Positions 1 through 12,127 of a stretch of DNA of 64,000 nt are shown piece after piece. The position numbers and the translations under genes are program-made. Under the pieces are notes generated by a model that was not told the origin of the DNA, did no database searches, and worked only from the letters and a program-made list of their open reading frames with translations. The DNA lies in NCBI GenBank assembly GCA_025449115.1, contig JAHLKC010000134.1, positions 1 through 64,000 of the forward strand, written 5' to 3'. This stretch comes from Chytridium lagenaria (Eukaryota > Chytridiomycota > Chytridiomycetes > Chytridiales > Chytridiaceae). How positions within the stretch are numbered: the first letter of the stretch is position 1; the number at the start of each line of letters is the position of its first letter.

Positions 1-3000
1 TCATGTGTTCATGTCACACGACCTCTTTGCCCCACTCTTCAACTCATCAGACGACGCTCTCATGATGCAGGCCACTGCCGCCGCTGAGTCACACGACCTC
101 TATAACGGTGGGGAGGATAGTCTTATGGATAGCAATATGCCGGCGCTGGCTTCTGTTTGCATTCTTCTGCATCAGAATCACAAATGCTGTCTTCCGACGA
201 AACCTCCCTTCATAACCCAAAACTCTTTCCAACTTTTGAGGATACGTCATCCGTTTATACGTCATTTGGCACTCTCCCACTTCCTTCTTCCATGTCAATG
301 TCTCCCGCCCCCACCGAGTTTGCCTCTACCGCCATGCCTAATGAGATCATGTTCTCCTTTGACCAAGCTCCAGCACCTTCTATAGTTGATGCCCGTTATG
401 CCTCATTCCCTAGAACACGTACACGTACGAAGATGGCCAATATGGCTGAATTCGCCGCTCCATCCCCTGTGTCTTTCCTTCCACCACCTTCGACGGTGGC
501 ATCCAAAGTCCTTCGATGGGAATGGTAGATATGGCGATGCCCATGACAACGGGATTTTCACCAGACATGGTGTCAGCTCCTCCTGTTGTTAACGAGGGCA
601 TAGTGGATGCATTTAACGGTTACGTGATCGATGCAGGTGCAAATCAATTTGCCGTATCTGCACCTGTGATGCCCGCGATTACGACGCTCCCTCCAACCCA
701 TCAACTGTCACTCAGGAATTTGCTGCCGCTGCCGCGAAATTGGTTGCCAGTTAACACCAGAGCAGCGGATTTCTTTGGCGGCAATGGCGTCGGCGGGTGC
801 GGCGCTTCCAGATCCTAGTGCACCACTTCAGAGTGTTGGCGATGGCAAGGCGTTGCCGCCTATACCACCCGTCGATGAGAAACCGAAGGCAGCAACAGCC
901 GCGCTTGTTCAAGATACAAGATCTGCAAGTCCGCCTGGAAAAATTGCACTGGGAGAGCCTTTTGATCATAATAGCATGTTCACACAGGGAGCGTCGTTAA
1001 GACAGCGATCAAGGTCGAGACATAATCTTTTGGGGTTGATAAAACCTGGGTCGACTTCTTCACCAGCTACTGGAATTGTTGGAGTTCAACCTTTGCCGTT
1101 AGCATCAGCAGGGGGTCATGAGCAGAGAAACTCATCATCAATTTCTTTGTCAACGACAACTCCTCGCACTACAAGCCCTGATACGCAGCCGGGCTCCACG
1201 GCTTCGGAAGCACCTAGTCTTCAGAGGTTTCCGATGTTAGCTGCAAAGGCGGCGGCGGCTTTTGAGGCTGCTGTGAGAAAGGCAAAAGGAGGATCGTCGA
1301 AGACTGGGGCTGCTGTAGCTGGTTCCTCGTCTTCATCGTCATCTTTTTCGTCGGCGGCGACGGGGAAGGGACACCGGTTTTACCAAGGACGTCATACGGG
1401 ACAGACGCATGGATCGCTGTCACGTAGTATGGTACCCAATGGAGACAAGGTTAAAAAGGATAGGTCACCTGAAGAGGAAGAGGGGTCGTCACGGCCTTGG
1501 GCCGCTCCGCGTGGTCGGACATTTGAACTTGTGCGGAATCAGGAGGAGTTAAGGACAGATGAGGTCAAGAGCCGGCACCGTGGCGAAGAGGAGGAGGGAG
1601 ATGCATTGGATATGTTATATCAGCATGTTCGGAAGGTTGCGTCGAGTGGTGGGTTGTCGGGGTCGACAGCTTGTGGGATTGCCGAGATGGATCATGGTCA
1701 TGATGCTGACCGGAGGGCGCTGGCCGTCCCTGATCAGGGATCCGATGATGATGAGGATGAGGGGGCGTTTTATTTAAATGCGCCGAGGGATGAGGATTTG
1801 ACGAGTGCGTCGAACTTGGCTGGCCAGGACGATGTACGTGCTGTTGGTGTGACGGCTGGGCTTATATCGATGGGTTTAGCAACGGGGGCACGTGAAGGCG
1901 GTGAGGTGAAAACTGAGGTGGGTTGCAGGCTTTCTGAGGTGATGGTGGACGATGATGATGAGGAGGATGGGGATGAGGATGATGATTTGGACTCCTTAGA
2001 TAATTTTTCGGATGAAGATGAGTTTGAATTTGATGCTATGTCGGTATCGAGTGTCTTGACTTCGGTGGGGAGTGACGACGAGACGGGATCTCCGAATTCT
2101 CGACCGCCTTCCACCTCCTTTTCTGGTGTTGGGCTTGTTAGTGCTGGTGTCAAGCGGAGGGTTTCTAAGCTTTCAAGACAATCAAATGCTTCTGCGCATT
2201 CGCGGGAGAGAATCTTTGGAGCTCGACGTATGCGACCGTCTTCAGGATATTCTCGAATGTCCGTCGTTGAGGGTTCGTCGACATTCGAGCCATCACAGGA
2301 GGATATTCGGAGGTTATCGCAACTGCAGCTTGAAGGAGAGGATGTTGTTATGGTCGGAGGGAACGGGCAAGATCGACCACCTAGTCAAGATGTCTCGCAA
2401 AAATGTTACGTTTTTGTGAATGAGAGCATGGCGTTTGCGGGACCTCCTGGAACTTTACCGCCTGTTGCCGGTGCTCCGCCTGCTACGCCTTCTGCGCGAA
2501 CTATACGCCTTTGCCTCGCCGCACGTCGGTTGGGTTGATGCGGAAAGAATCCATCAATGAAAGTTCAAATATATCGAACCCTCAACCCCTCCCAGGAAAA
2601 GCTCTATGGGTATTTATACTCCTGAAGCCCTCGCTGCCACCCGTGCCGCATTTATTGTTGCGCAATCAGCTGATGTAAAGTCGACATCTGACGAAGATCC
2701 TCATCCCCTCCCGCCCCTCCCCGCCTCAACCACATCAACCAATCTTGCAAAAGGCCAAACCGCCATGACTACAGCGCCCACGACAACAGCTGCAGCTGTA
2801 ACACCTGCAGCCAATCCCACCCTATCAATCCAGATCCCGTCTCTCCCCTCCACTGCAACTGCCATATCCGCTGAACCAATTGCGCAGATGCATCAAATCC
2901 CTGGGTGCTTCCATGTATTGTTTGTGGGGACGCTGAGGTGTGAGGATACAATGTTGAATGGGGTGGCAAAGGAGGAGGAGGAGGATGCGAAGGAGAATGG

Positions 3001-3571
3001 GGATGAGAGGACACCGGAGCTCTCACCTTCTTCGACGGCATCGCTGCCTAATGGGGAGGTTTTGGTAAAGAATGAAGGTGATGCGCCTGCGATTACCTTT
3101 GATGGACAGCAGCAGAGCGTGTTTGCGTGTAGTTGTGGGTGAGTCATCGGTCTTGTGTTTGTTACTTTGATTCGATTGCTGATCTTTTTGCTTTAGAAAA
3201 TTCTTTATGAATATTTCAAACTTGAAGATACATCATAGGACGCACCTGGATAAACCTTTTATTTGCGAGTATTGTGATAGGAGGGTGAGTCTATTTTCTT
3301 CCAACCTTTTATTACCTTTTCCATTTCAGTTAAAGAGGTCATAGGCTAATGCATGTTTCCTTTATATTGCTAGTTTCTTCGCAAGCATGATCTCCGTCGC
3401 CACGCTCAAACCCATAGCGCTAATGCACCCATTTTCAAGTGTGAAGTTTGTCTCACCACCTTTACTCGTGCCGATGCGCTCAATCGTCATGTCAAGGGGA
3501 AGAGGTGCCGTGGTCCGCCGCAATCAAATTTCGTGAGTGTGGCTGGTGGGTCGACGGAAGTATTATCGTGA
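1..3571 (+). CDS. C2H2 zinc-finger transcription factor (5' end probably outside window)
   Basis: A long Ser/Thr-, Pro- and Asp/Glu-rich low-complexity protein ends in a C-terminal zinc-finger block encoded by three exons: one ending at 3139, a middle one to 3284, and 3374-3571. The block reads as three fingers. The first has a shortened CSC knuckle and HHRTH. The second is FICEYC...RRHAQTH. The third, FKCEVC...NRHVKGKRC, is a C2HC variant. Aromatic residues and linkers are those of DNA-binding C2H2 fingers, so a nuclear transcription factor is likely. The acidic stretches around 1745-2040 could act as activation regions (inference). The frame changes near 145, 478, 680, 750, 2500 and 2605 without convincing introns, so the reading is assembled from consecutive open segments. 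The longest is 775-2538. The frame is open to the left window edge, so the true start may lie outside. No specific orthologue is recognised. Confidence 0.8.
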
Positions 3572-4033
3572 CCTGTTGGCAGGTCATCCCATCATGCCGC
3601 GTTTATCAAATAATCCTTTTTTTCGTTGATTTCTTATTATGCTTTTGCTTTCTTCTCTCGTTTAAAAAACCATTATCATTATGCATCACTTTACCTTTGC
3701 TCTTTATTAAAACCCCTTCTCACTTGCATGTATTTCTTTATTCCACTCTCACTCTTGTTATCACGCTATACATCTCCTAACCTTGTGATGGTTTCTTTCG
3801 ACGTTTATGTTACAACTTTTTTTTCAACATATGGGTTTTACTGGAAAGCTGCCAATTTTTTTGGTCGGTTGTTCGTTACCCCTTCTAGTGTTTATTGTCG
3901 TTCTCACAGCCTGTTTTTTACCATCCCTCCTTATGTCGCTTTGCTCTAATACGATTCGTGGATACTATATAGCTCGCAATTCCAAAATCTTATATTTATT
4001 ATTTACAAAAAAATCTGCATATTAATTAAGCTG
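3572..4033. other. Intergenic, zinc-finger gene to TSG101
   Basis: The 462-bp stretch is T-rich, with pyrimidine tracts after the stop codon and AT-rich sequence before the next start. I see no coding or RNA gene. It probably holds the 3' UTR of the zinc-finger gene and the promoter of the TSG101 gene. Confidence 0.6.
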
Positions 4034-6032
4034 ATGGAAAGCACCAGAGAGTGGTTGAGGCAGGTCCTCCAGCGAGTGAGTCCTCTTTTCTCCACTCACC
4101 GCGCTTTCGCATGTGTGTTGGATAAATGTTTTGAATTGCCAATGGGGAGGGAATGCTCCTTCATCGGTCGTCGTGGTGAAGTTGGAGATGGGGCTTTTTT
4201 GCCTGATATGAAATGGGTGGATGTTGATGCTTCATGTGTCGCTAATGATATGGTCATTTGTGAATGTAGTATCAAAACTCGGAACGGACCTTCAGGGATG
4301 CAGAGGCGGTGCTTTTGGCGTTCAATGGCATCATTCCGAAGATGGATACCTTTAGTGAGTTTGTTCTTTCGTTGTGGAGTTCTTGTTTTTTATTCATCCT
4401 CCGGAAGGCTTATACCATAGGCTTCTTCTGTAACTTGGGCATATGCTTCATTCCTGTCTTTGTATGATAGTAATGCTCTTATGAATTTGGTACTAACACA
4501 ATGTTGTCAAGCCTATGATAACGGAACGAGTGCTGTTCTGCTGTGTCTTCATGGAACCATTCCAATTACATTTAGGGGAGGGACGTATAATATCCCAATT
4601 GCTTGTTGGATTCCGTTCAGTTATCCGCAACATCCACCGATGTCTTATGTGACCCCGACGGCAACCATGTTGGTACGGATGTCGAAACATGTAGATTTAG
4701 CGGGGAAGATTTATCATCCCGCATTGGCTGTCTGGCATACAAAACCGGAGGTGAATTATTCTATGCTTCGGTCAACCTCTTAAACTGTCTTGTGGATCGG
4801 TTTATTAAAAGTGGATTATTTTTTTTTGTTTTAAAATATAGGAGTTAACTCTCGTCAAACTGCTTGGTTTGTTCCAAGAAATATTCTCCATCGAACCACC
4901 AGTTTATGCAAAGCCTGCTTCGCAATCAAACTCACTTTCCGCGCTCTCTCGTTCAAACCCCGTTAATATTGGCAATACATCATCCACACAATCTTCTGCA
5001 ACTCTTCAAACCACGATCTCTCGAAGTCCTTCAACTCCTCCTCCTCTTCCCGTAAACCCTTACGCACAATCACGATCATCAAGTCCAGCCTCCAATAACC
5101 AACCACCTAACGCCTCTTTAAACCGTCCCCTCTCTCCAACTGCTACAATGTCCGCATCCCCGCCCTCACAAATTCTCGCCAACTCAAACCTTTACTCGAT
5201 TAACCAGCTACAAGGAAGAGCACCTTTCCCGACATCAGTGAGTCCCGGAAATTCACCGCATCTTGTTCATCAGCAGCCGATTGGGATGGGTTCATCAAAG
5301 CCAAAGACTGTGCCCGTTCTTGACCCAGTGGAGGCTAAAGCGCATGGATTGAGGATGGCGGTGAGAGATCGGATTTTGACGGTGGAGGCGACGCGGAGGG
5401 CGAGAATGGCAGTGGATCAGGAAAGGCTTATTGGGATTAACAGGAGGTTGAATGAAGGGGATGCCAGGCTGAAAGATTTGAAGCGGCGGTTAGAAGATGA
5501 GAAGGTTAGTGATGTTGATTTTTTTTCCGGAATGTTTGTGCCAAGCCTTGGAACTTATTCTTTTGGTTCGGGACGTCTAGACAAAGGTTAAGCATAGCAC
5601 GGATATCTTGGTTACAAAAAACAGCGAGATCCAATCCATGATGAGCAGGTTATCCATCGAGCCGGAGGTGGGGGTTGACGAGATCCTTGACGGTGGAACG
5701 GCGTTGTATAATCAGTGAGTCACTTTATTGATCGACTGAGATGATGGCTTATTGACTCTATTTTAAATAAGATTGTATGATGCCGTCGCAGATGAGCATG
5801 CTTTGGATGATACGATTTATCAACTTGCTCAGGCTCTTAATGCTGAAAAATTACCACTTCCGACTTTCATGAAGGTGATAGTTGTTGTCCTTTGAAATTT
5901 GGTGTTGTAGATGTACTGATAAGCTTTGATGATGGCTTCTCCAAATAGCATACACGTACGCTGGCGCGCGAGCTCTTTATGAGGAGGGCGTTGATAAGAA
6001 AGATCAGGGAGCAGACCCAACTTGGACGTTGA
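4034..6032 (+). CDS. VPS23: TSG101/Vps23, ESCRT-I subunit
   Basis: ESCRT-I subunit that recognises ubiquitinated cargo on endosomes for multivesicular-body sorting. The first exon encodes MESTREWLRQVLQR. After two introns comes the UEV domain, with the typical run YNIPIACWIPFSYPQHPP and GKIYHPAL. After the intron at 4751-4841 the UEV closes with ELTLVKLLGLFQEIF. A Ser/Pro/Asn-rich linker of about 130 residues follows, then a charged coiled coil (about 5330-5505 and 5590-5700). The last exon (5949-6032) encodes the C-terminal steadiness box, HTRTLARELFMRRALIRKIRE. The order UEV, linker, coiled coil, steadiness box is diagnostic of TSG101/Vps23. At least six introns are inferred. The intron upstream of the UEV core has a TACTAAC branch site at 4491-4497. 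The UEV lacks a ubiquitin-conjugating Cys at the E2 position, as expected. Confidence 0.92.
4491..4497 (+). promoter_or_regulatory. Consensus branch-point site
   Basis: TACTAAC lies 14 nt before the 3' splice site that opens the UEV core exon of the TSG101 gene. It matches the yeast-type branch-point consensus exactly and helps fix that splice site. Confidence 0.7.
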
Positions 6033-7304
6033 TCATGATTATGATGTCTTTCTACAAAACTACACTTGTCCGGCTTTAGGTCTCAAGTCTGCCTTAGTAC
6101 TGAACTTTTACTGTGTTGAGTTGAGGAATTGAGCAGAGTTCGTTGGCATGACATCTTGTCCTCATTTTAATAATACCATCCAGTCAAAGAAATCGGCGAT
6201 GAGCTCCCCGACCCTTATGATTTATATGAATCTGGTCTTATCTTTGTCTCATTTTGTTTAGTCTTTTTCCTCGCTGTTTCCTCGTCCGTCGTCCTCATCG
6301 ATGCTCGCGATTTTCAAGTGATTAAAAATTAAAATAGAACTGCAGAAGGGATTTCCAGGACAACAGGGCCACTAGTTGTGGAACACAAAAGAGGAGCAAA
6401 AAGGACAAATTTTTGCGCTTTACTCTCCCTCCGGTTTCATCGCGAGGGCCAATCTCCTGTCGAAGTAAGTGGTTGCTGTCCATCCCCGAAACAGCGACCG
6501 CTTTAATTTTGACTGCTTCATTTGAGGCAGCAGTATCCATAACCACACGACAGATCTCTTTATCCCCTGCAGTCTCTGTTAGTGATCAAAGAAGGTTGAG
6601 CTAACGAGCAGCTATAGTCAGAGTCGAGATCAAATAGAGTAGCGACGGATCGTTGGCGTCTTTGTTCCAAAAGCTTAAACCTATCAGAGCTTGACAAAGG
6701 CCAACAAAGAGGAATCTAATATTTTAATCCCCAATCCGTGGATCAAAAGATCTCCAGACAGCCTGGTCACTGTCAGGCAACTGCTGCACCCTACTTTCTC
6801 TTGACCTCCACAACCACACCCGCCGTGATCCAATCCCGGCACAACGCAGCACCAGTCCATCTACCCACCTGCAATACGGGCACTTGGGTCATTCTTCTTG
6901 GACCCAACCAAAGTGCTGCAATCCTACTCCGTCTTTGTTATTTCTTTTACTATATCATCCCGTCAAGTCGTCATTTCCATTCTTCAACCCTTCTGGCCAT
7001 TGATCATTTGATTGAAAGGTCTTTCTTTGCGGAAAAAGGTAACCTCACTCCACTATCCTCAGTCGCTCAACGCTATTGAATGGGCTTCTGACCTGCCTGT
7101 TCATTGTGAACCTTTTTTTCGGCATCTTCTTTATTCACTTTTGAAAGGGCTTTACTGGAGATTAGTTAGTTAACAATTCTTGTTCACTCTGAACCTTTCT
7201 TTCCTTCACAGCTCCTGCAACTTTCGTTTTTCATCCAAGAAGCGAGCCCAACATCATCTTTCCAACTCACCCACTTTCCCAGTCAACCACCAAAGTCTCC
7301 AAAC
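6033..7304. other. Intergenic, TSG101 to RCHY1-like
   Basis: The 1.27-kb stretch carries only short overlapping open frames on both strands without family resemblance. The last ~150 bp before 7305 are pyrimidine- and CA-rich, like a 5' leader. No RNA gene was recognised. Confidence 0.5.
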
Positions 7305-9298
7305 ATGTCACATTATGCACCGAACTTGCAGTCCAACTTTCGGGCCGCTGGAGGTGTCCTCGTCCCGAGCGATACCGACGATGATCGTTTGAACCCGCTT
7401 GACTCGGCGTTCCTCGACGATTCTATGGTGGACGAGGACGAAATCATGGACTCTGGTGACGAAGAGGACGAGGAGCTTGAGGAGGTTGAAGACGAGGATG
7501 ACTGTTGTGATGAGGACGGAGATGATGAAGCAGAACAAATTGAGAAGGACGCAAAGTTGCAACAGTCGCAGTCTGAGCTTAGGAAGAGGATTGTGGATAT
7601 TCAGGCTGACACCAAGATTCCTGCCGCCGAAAAGGCGAAAAAATTCAGGTTCGAAGCCCTTTCTTTTCTCCTGTTTCTTCTTGGTTTGATGTCGCCCAGA
7701 GCACCACCCTGCATTGGCCCGCCTCCGTCCCTCCTTTCTTTTTTTTGTTACAAACTGACCTGCAAACCTTTATTACAGGAACTTATGACTAGCCAGTGGT
7801 CTTCCCGTCAAAAAGCTCAAACTAGCCGCACCACCCTTGCAGACAACAAGCTTCAGGACAAGCGGAACGATTTCAGCGTCGTGTTGGACGCGGATAAAGT
7901 GAAAACTTACCATGTAAGGATGGGCTAAATCTTCTGCGGATATTGGCATCCCTCCTTACTCCCCTGCTTACTTCTTTCCTTTCGCAGGACAAGGCAGCAG
8001 GTATTTTGGGTTGCAAGCACTATCAGCGGGCGTCAAAGCTTCAGGCACATTGCTGTGGAAAGTGGTACGCTTGCAGATTCTGCCATGACGAGGTCTCCGA
8101 CCACAACATTATCAGGTAAGGGATGATTGTTGTGAGGTTTACTGACTTCTATAATTACAGAAATTTGATCGTGACTATGATGTGCATGTACTGCAATCAG
8201 GTGCAGCCGGCAGGACAAGACTGCATCAACGCCGAATGCCAGCGCCGGGTGTCCAAGTACTACTGCAAGGAGTGTAAACTTTGGGACGACGACCCTAGGA
8301 AGAACATTTACCATTGGTGCGTGGAAGAAAAAAAGAATTTCTTGGTGTTTATTGAATATTTTTTAGCTATGACTGCGGTATCTGCCGGATTGGAAAGGGA
8401 TTGGGAATTGATTACTTTCACTGCAAGAAATGCAATGTTTGCATGGCGATTAGCTTGAAGGGGAGGCACAAGTGCATTGAGAGAAATTTGGAGTCAGATT
8501 GCCCGATTTGCGGGGAGTACATGTTCACTTCCACCACCACTGTCATCTTTATGGTAAGAATACTCTGTATATGATTATTTCTTTAATTGTTATTAACATT
8601 AATTCAAGCCTTGCGGTCACTGCATTCACTACAAGTGCCATCAAGAATACATTCAAACCTCCTATCAATGCCCCACCTGCTTTAAGTCTCTTGCCAATAT
8701 GTCGGAGTACTTTAAGAGAATCGACGCCATGCTTGCCCAACATCAGATGCCCCCCGAATACGCAAATACCAAAAGCTTTATTTACTGCAACGACTGTGAG
8801 AAGAAGTGCTACGCAAAGTTCCATTTCCTGTACCACAAGTGTGTGCACTGCAAAGGTTATAACACGAAGGTTCTTCACACTGTCGAGGCCACGGAAGGGC
8901 AACCTTTGAATGAGGCGTTGGCGGAAGCTGCCCTTGAAGTGAAGACCGGCGCCGCAGCCTCCTCAACCTCTCTGACCACCACTGCCCAGCTCCCCGCATC
9001 ATCCTCTTCCACCGTCTCCGCCCAACAAGCCGCTCACCACCACCACCACAACCACAACCACAACCACAGCCATAGCCATCATCATCACCATCACCACCAC
9101 AACAATGCATCAATACAAGGCCCGTCTTCTGCAACCGTCCCGTCCTCCCTTCTCTCCGTCCCGACCTCGTCTTCGTCGTCAGTAGCGTCAATACCTAGTG
9201 GGGACCTTTCGGTGCAGTCAAGGACATGGCGTAACGACCAGGGCGGCGCAGGGTCGTCGTCATCGTCATCGTCGTCTGGGGCACCGCACACTCATTGA
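7305..9298 (+). CDS. RCHY1: CHY-RING zinc-finger E3 ubiquitin ligase (RCHY1/Pirh2 type)
   Basis: Probable RING-type ubiquitin ligase with the Pirh2 architecture. The N-terminus is strongly acidic (about residues 25-85), followed by a helix ending in the family motif before ELMT. Next comes the CHY finger (GCKHYQR...CCGKWYACRFCHDE...MMCMYCN...CINAEC). The CTCHY part follows (YYCKECKLWDDDP...FHCKKCNVC). The RING reads CPICGEYMF...PCGHCIHYKCHQEYI...YQCPTC. A rubredoxin-like zinc ribbon closes it (YCNDCEKKCYAKFHFLYHKC). The tail is unusual: a His/Asn run (about 9040-9100) followed by Ser/Pro-rich sequence. About five introns are inferred. At the first one (from 7649) the frame fits only if the A-run at 7638-7643 had one more A, which would give the expected KKIQ-ELMT junction. 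The zinc ligands assigned above are readable in the genomic sequence. Confidence 0.9.
9040..9102 (+). repeat. His/Asn-rich coding microsatellite
   Basis: Degenerate CAC/CAT/AAC codon runs encode alternating His and Asn, then eight His in a row, inside the C-terminal tail of the CHY-RING protein. It is in frame with the zinc domains. Confidence 0.8.
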
Positions 9299-10507
9299 AG
9301 TGGATTGTGGTTTCCCTTCTCCGGCCTAGATGATGTCCAAGTTGTTATATTCTTATCTTCTTTATACCTTTTTTTGCATTGATTTTTTTATCTACACCTA
9401 TCCTTTTTATTTTTATTCGCAATCGGTTTTCGTGACTTTATCAGAGGAGTTGTGGGGTAGAGTTTGGTAGATTTAAATGTCGGGCGTGTTTGTGGCTGGC
9501 TTGGTTTTTTGTTGGGTTTTTGGAAAGTTTGAGGGCTTGTTGAAGATTTCTTTGACGCTTCCTTATTCCGTCAGATTGGCGTTTTTAAATGCTTGATCCT
9601 GTGGAAAAGGAAGAGTGTGCTCTTTTACTTTTCTACACTCATTTTTCTGATTATACCCCCATTGTACTCTCTTGTCGATTGAATACCTCGATATTCAGCG
9701 ATGTATGGAGGGTGTGCTTTTTGTCCTTGAGTTCAGTTGGGGTTCTTTGCTATCTTGACTTTGGGTTCTTGTGACGCAGGAGTTTGTGGTTATAAGCTTG
9801 ACTTAATTTTCTTCATCTCCTCCCATTCTTCAACTTTTACACCTTAATTTTTGCACGTCTCCCTAATTCTCTGGTTCGTTTGATTATCCCGAATCTTACA
9901 CAGAAAACCTCTTTGAACACTCTCTACCCACATTTTGTTGATGGTGTTTAAACTGGGGCCAGTATACCTTGGAAGCCCGGCCCTGGTTTCTCTATTCTTT
10001 CCTCGTTTGATCAGTCTTCTACACATCCACCACGTATCAACTGAACTTTGAATTTTCTTTATCACTTTAAAACCTCCTTCACTTTAAAATATGAAAAATG
10101 TAGCTTGGTTGTCCCCTTTATTCCTCCCCCCCCCCCCCCCACCCCCTCCATCCCCCCGCGTCTCCGCCTCCACACACACACACACACACACACACCTGAT
10201 GTTTCTAGCTTTATGTTCTTTTTCCTGCCTCGCACCCATACGTTCTTTACCTTACTGTTTTGCCCTGACTTTTTTTGACCTGTTCTTAATCGAAAGACTT
10301 TGTGGGTTAGGAGTGATGATGTGGGGTGGAAAATGTTTCTTTCCTGGGATAGCGGGGGTTTTTTTTTGTTTCTTTTTTTTGCATGCCGTAAAACTCAATA
10401 TAACGTAGACTTATAAACTTAAAACTCTAATATCTCTACTGTGGTCAACGTATTAATTTATGTACAATTTTACAATCTATTGACATAGACTGGGTATCTT
10501 TTTGCCT
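9299..10507. other. Intergenic with C-run and CA repeat
   Basis: Between two convergent genes. It contains T-rich tracts, a run of C's (about 10127-10140) and a (CA)n microsatellite (about 10172-10195). Short open frames here have no family resemblance. No RNA gene was recognised. Confidence 0.6.
10172..10195. repeat. (CA)n microsatellite
   Basis: About 11 CA dinucleotides in a row, just downstream of a homopolymeric C-run. Confidence 0.85.
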
Positions 10508-12072
10508 CTAACTGCGATAAGGCGCTATCCGAATGCGCGTAGCGTCCCTGGAATCACGTTCCACCACTTGGGCAAGAACGAGACAGCTGATCATTTGTGA
10601 TGATCCTTCAGGGACTCGCAGGAAGGGGTCATCGGTATCCGCCACATCCAATAAAGCCTGAAATAACAAAAACATGTGTTAAGTAAAACAAAGAGACAAA
10701 AAGAAACTGAAGTTATTACTAACCTTTATTAAGGAGTTTAGTGAAGGTGCCATGTAAGAAGGTGGTACAATCTGTTAAAGGTGTTGAGTGTTATGTTAAC
10801 ATCGGCGAGTACCTCCTCCATCGTACTATTCAACAAAGTTTCCATATCCTTTCTCGCTTTGTCAATTTTGTCCTCAATGCGGACTTTACGTCTTTAGTTC
10901 CCCTAAAACGTAAGGCGCAGATCCGTCAGTTCCCAAGCCAATGACAAGGTAGAGGCCAACCTACCTCAAAACCTGAGACAGAACCTTAGCCTTCCCCTTG
11001 CCCTTCCCAAGAAGCTCATGCACCGCCCTATGTATCTTTAATTCCTTCGCGGTACGATGCTTTTCCACGTCTAATCTATACACCATCAAATAATTAGATA
11101 TTACAAATGTAGAATTATGGGTTCTCACCTGCGTTGAGTGTCATTAAAATCCAAAAGGCTTTGGTTAAGCGTTGGCAAAGCTATTTCTGTGTATCTTTTC
11201 GTAAGTGAAATCAACTCATGTTCGTGTAGCTCATTAATGGCGCCATGAATGTCTTCAGAAGATCTGAGATCTTTCCGTGGTGAACGCGTCAGTTTGAGCG
11301 ACGAGATACGGTAAAGCAAAGGCTGAGCAAAGAGATAATTCTCAAAATGCGACTCAAAGCACAAACCTGTCTCTCGGAACGCGACCTCTGTCTCCAAAGA
11401 CGCCAATCTCCGCCCTCAAAATCTCAACACGTCGTAACCGATTCCGTTCCAGTCGCCATTTCTCCCAAATCCTTCATATCAGGCAAGCTCTTAAGAGAAA
11501 GGTCCGATGGGAGGTTTCTTGGAAACGGAGCATTTCCTGCCTGCACTGATGTAAAAAAGTCATTGGGCTGTTCCTGAGCCTTTTTTTTGTTGCTTCGTGA
11601 TCCCAACCTTTTCCATTTGCTTATATAGATCTACAATATCGCATTTTATGGCATGCACCTCGGCTGATAGTCTATCAGGTGTATCCACGGGAGGTGCGGT
11701 GGTGATAGGAGCTTCGAAAGGTAGTTGGTTTTGCTGTGATGTGATGTGATGGTATGGTTTAATTTGTTGTGTGAGTGCCGTTGCTAGTCCAGGCATCTGT
11801 GTTTGCAGGGGCTCATGCGGCTTTATTGTTGAGGACGACGTCGACTCAGCTAATGCTTGTGCAGGCCCCACAGGATTGCTCAAAGGAGTCGATGTCTGGT
11901 CCAAATTGCTTGATTGCTCCTGGGTTTCCAGAAAGGAGTTTAGGTGAGCATAGTACCCTTGAGATGGGCCAGAGAATCCCGCTGGCGGTTTCACTCGTCT
12001 TCCTCTCGAAGTTACAACCGGTGCTTCGGATGCACCGTTAGCAATGTCCGATGACTTGCCAGTCCCACTCAT
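10508..12072 (-). CDS. Kinetochore protein candidate, CENP-K/Sim4-like
   Basis: Starts at MSGTGKSSDIANG with a Pro/Gln/Ser-rich region. A charged coiled coil follows (about 11500-11380, KWRLERNRLRRVEILRAE), then ELHEHELISLTKRYTE. Further coiled coil is in RKVRIEDKIDKARKDMETLL. The C-terminus is the most informative part: PPSYMAPSLNSLIKALLD, then DTDDPFLRV, then RDATRIRIAPYRS. That order (PS-LNxLL, DDP, D-x-x-RIRI) resembles the end of CENP-K/Sim4 proteins of the inner kinetochore CCAN. The resemblance is from memory and short. Four to five short introns are inferred. Single-base frame breaks occur at about 11581-11588 (T8 on the plus strand, where seven would keep frame), near 11470 and near 11405. 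The alternative is another coiled-coil protein with a chance C-terminal match. Confidence 0.5.
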
Positions 12073-12127
12073 AACGGTGAAGTTTTATTTTTTTTTTTCT
12101 TTTATTTTTTTTTATATGAATATCTCG

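Noticed and set aside
1770..2153. 127-codon minus-strand Ser-rich frame
   Set aside because: Shadow of the acidic Asp/Glu codon runs in the zinc-finger gene.
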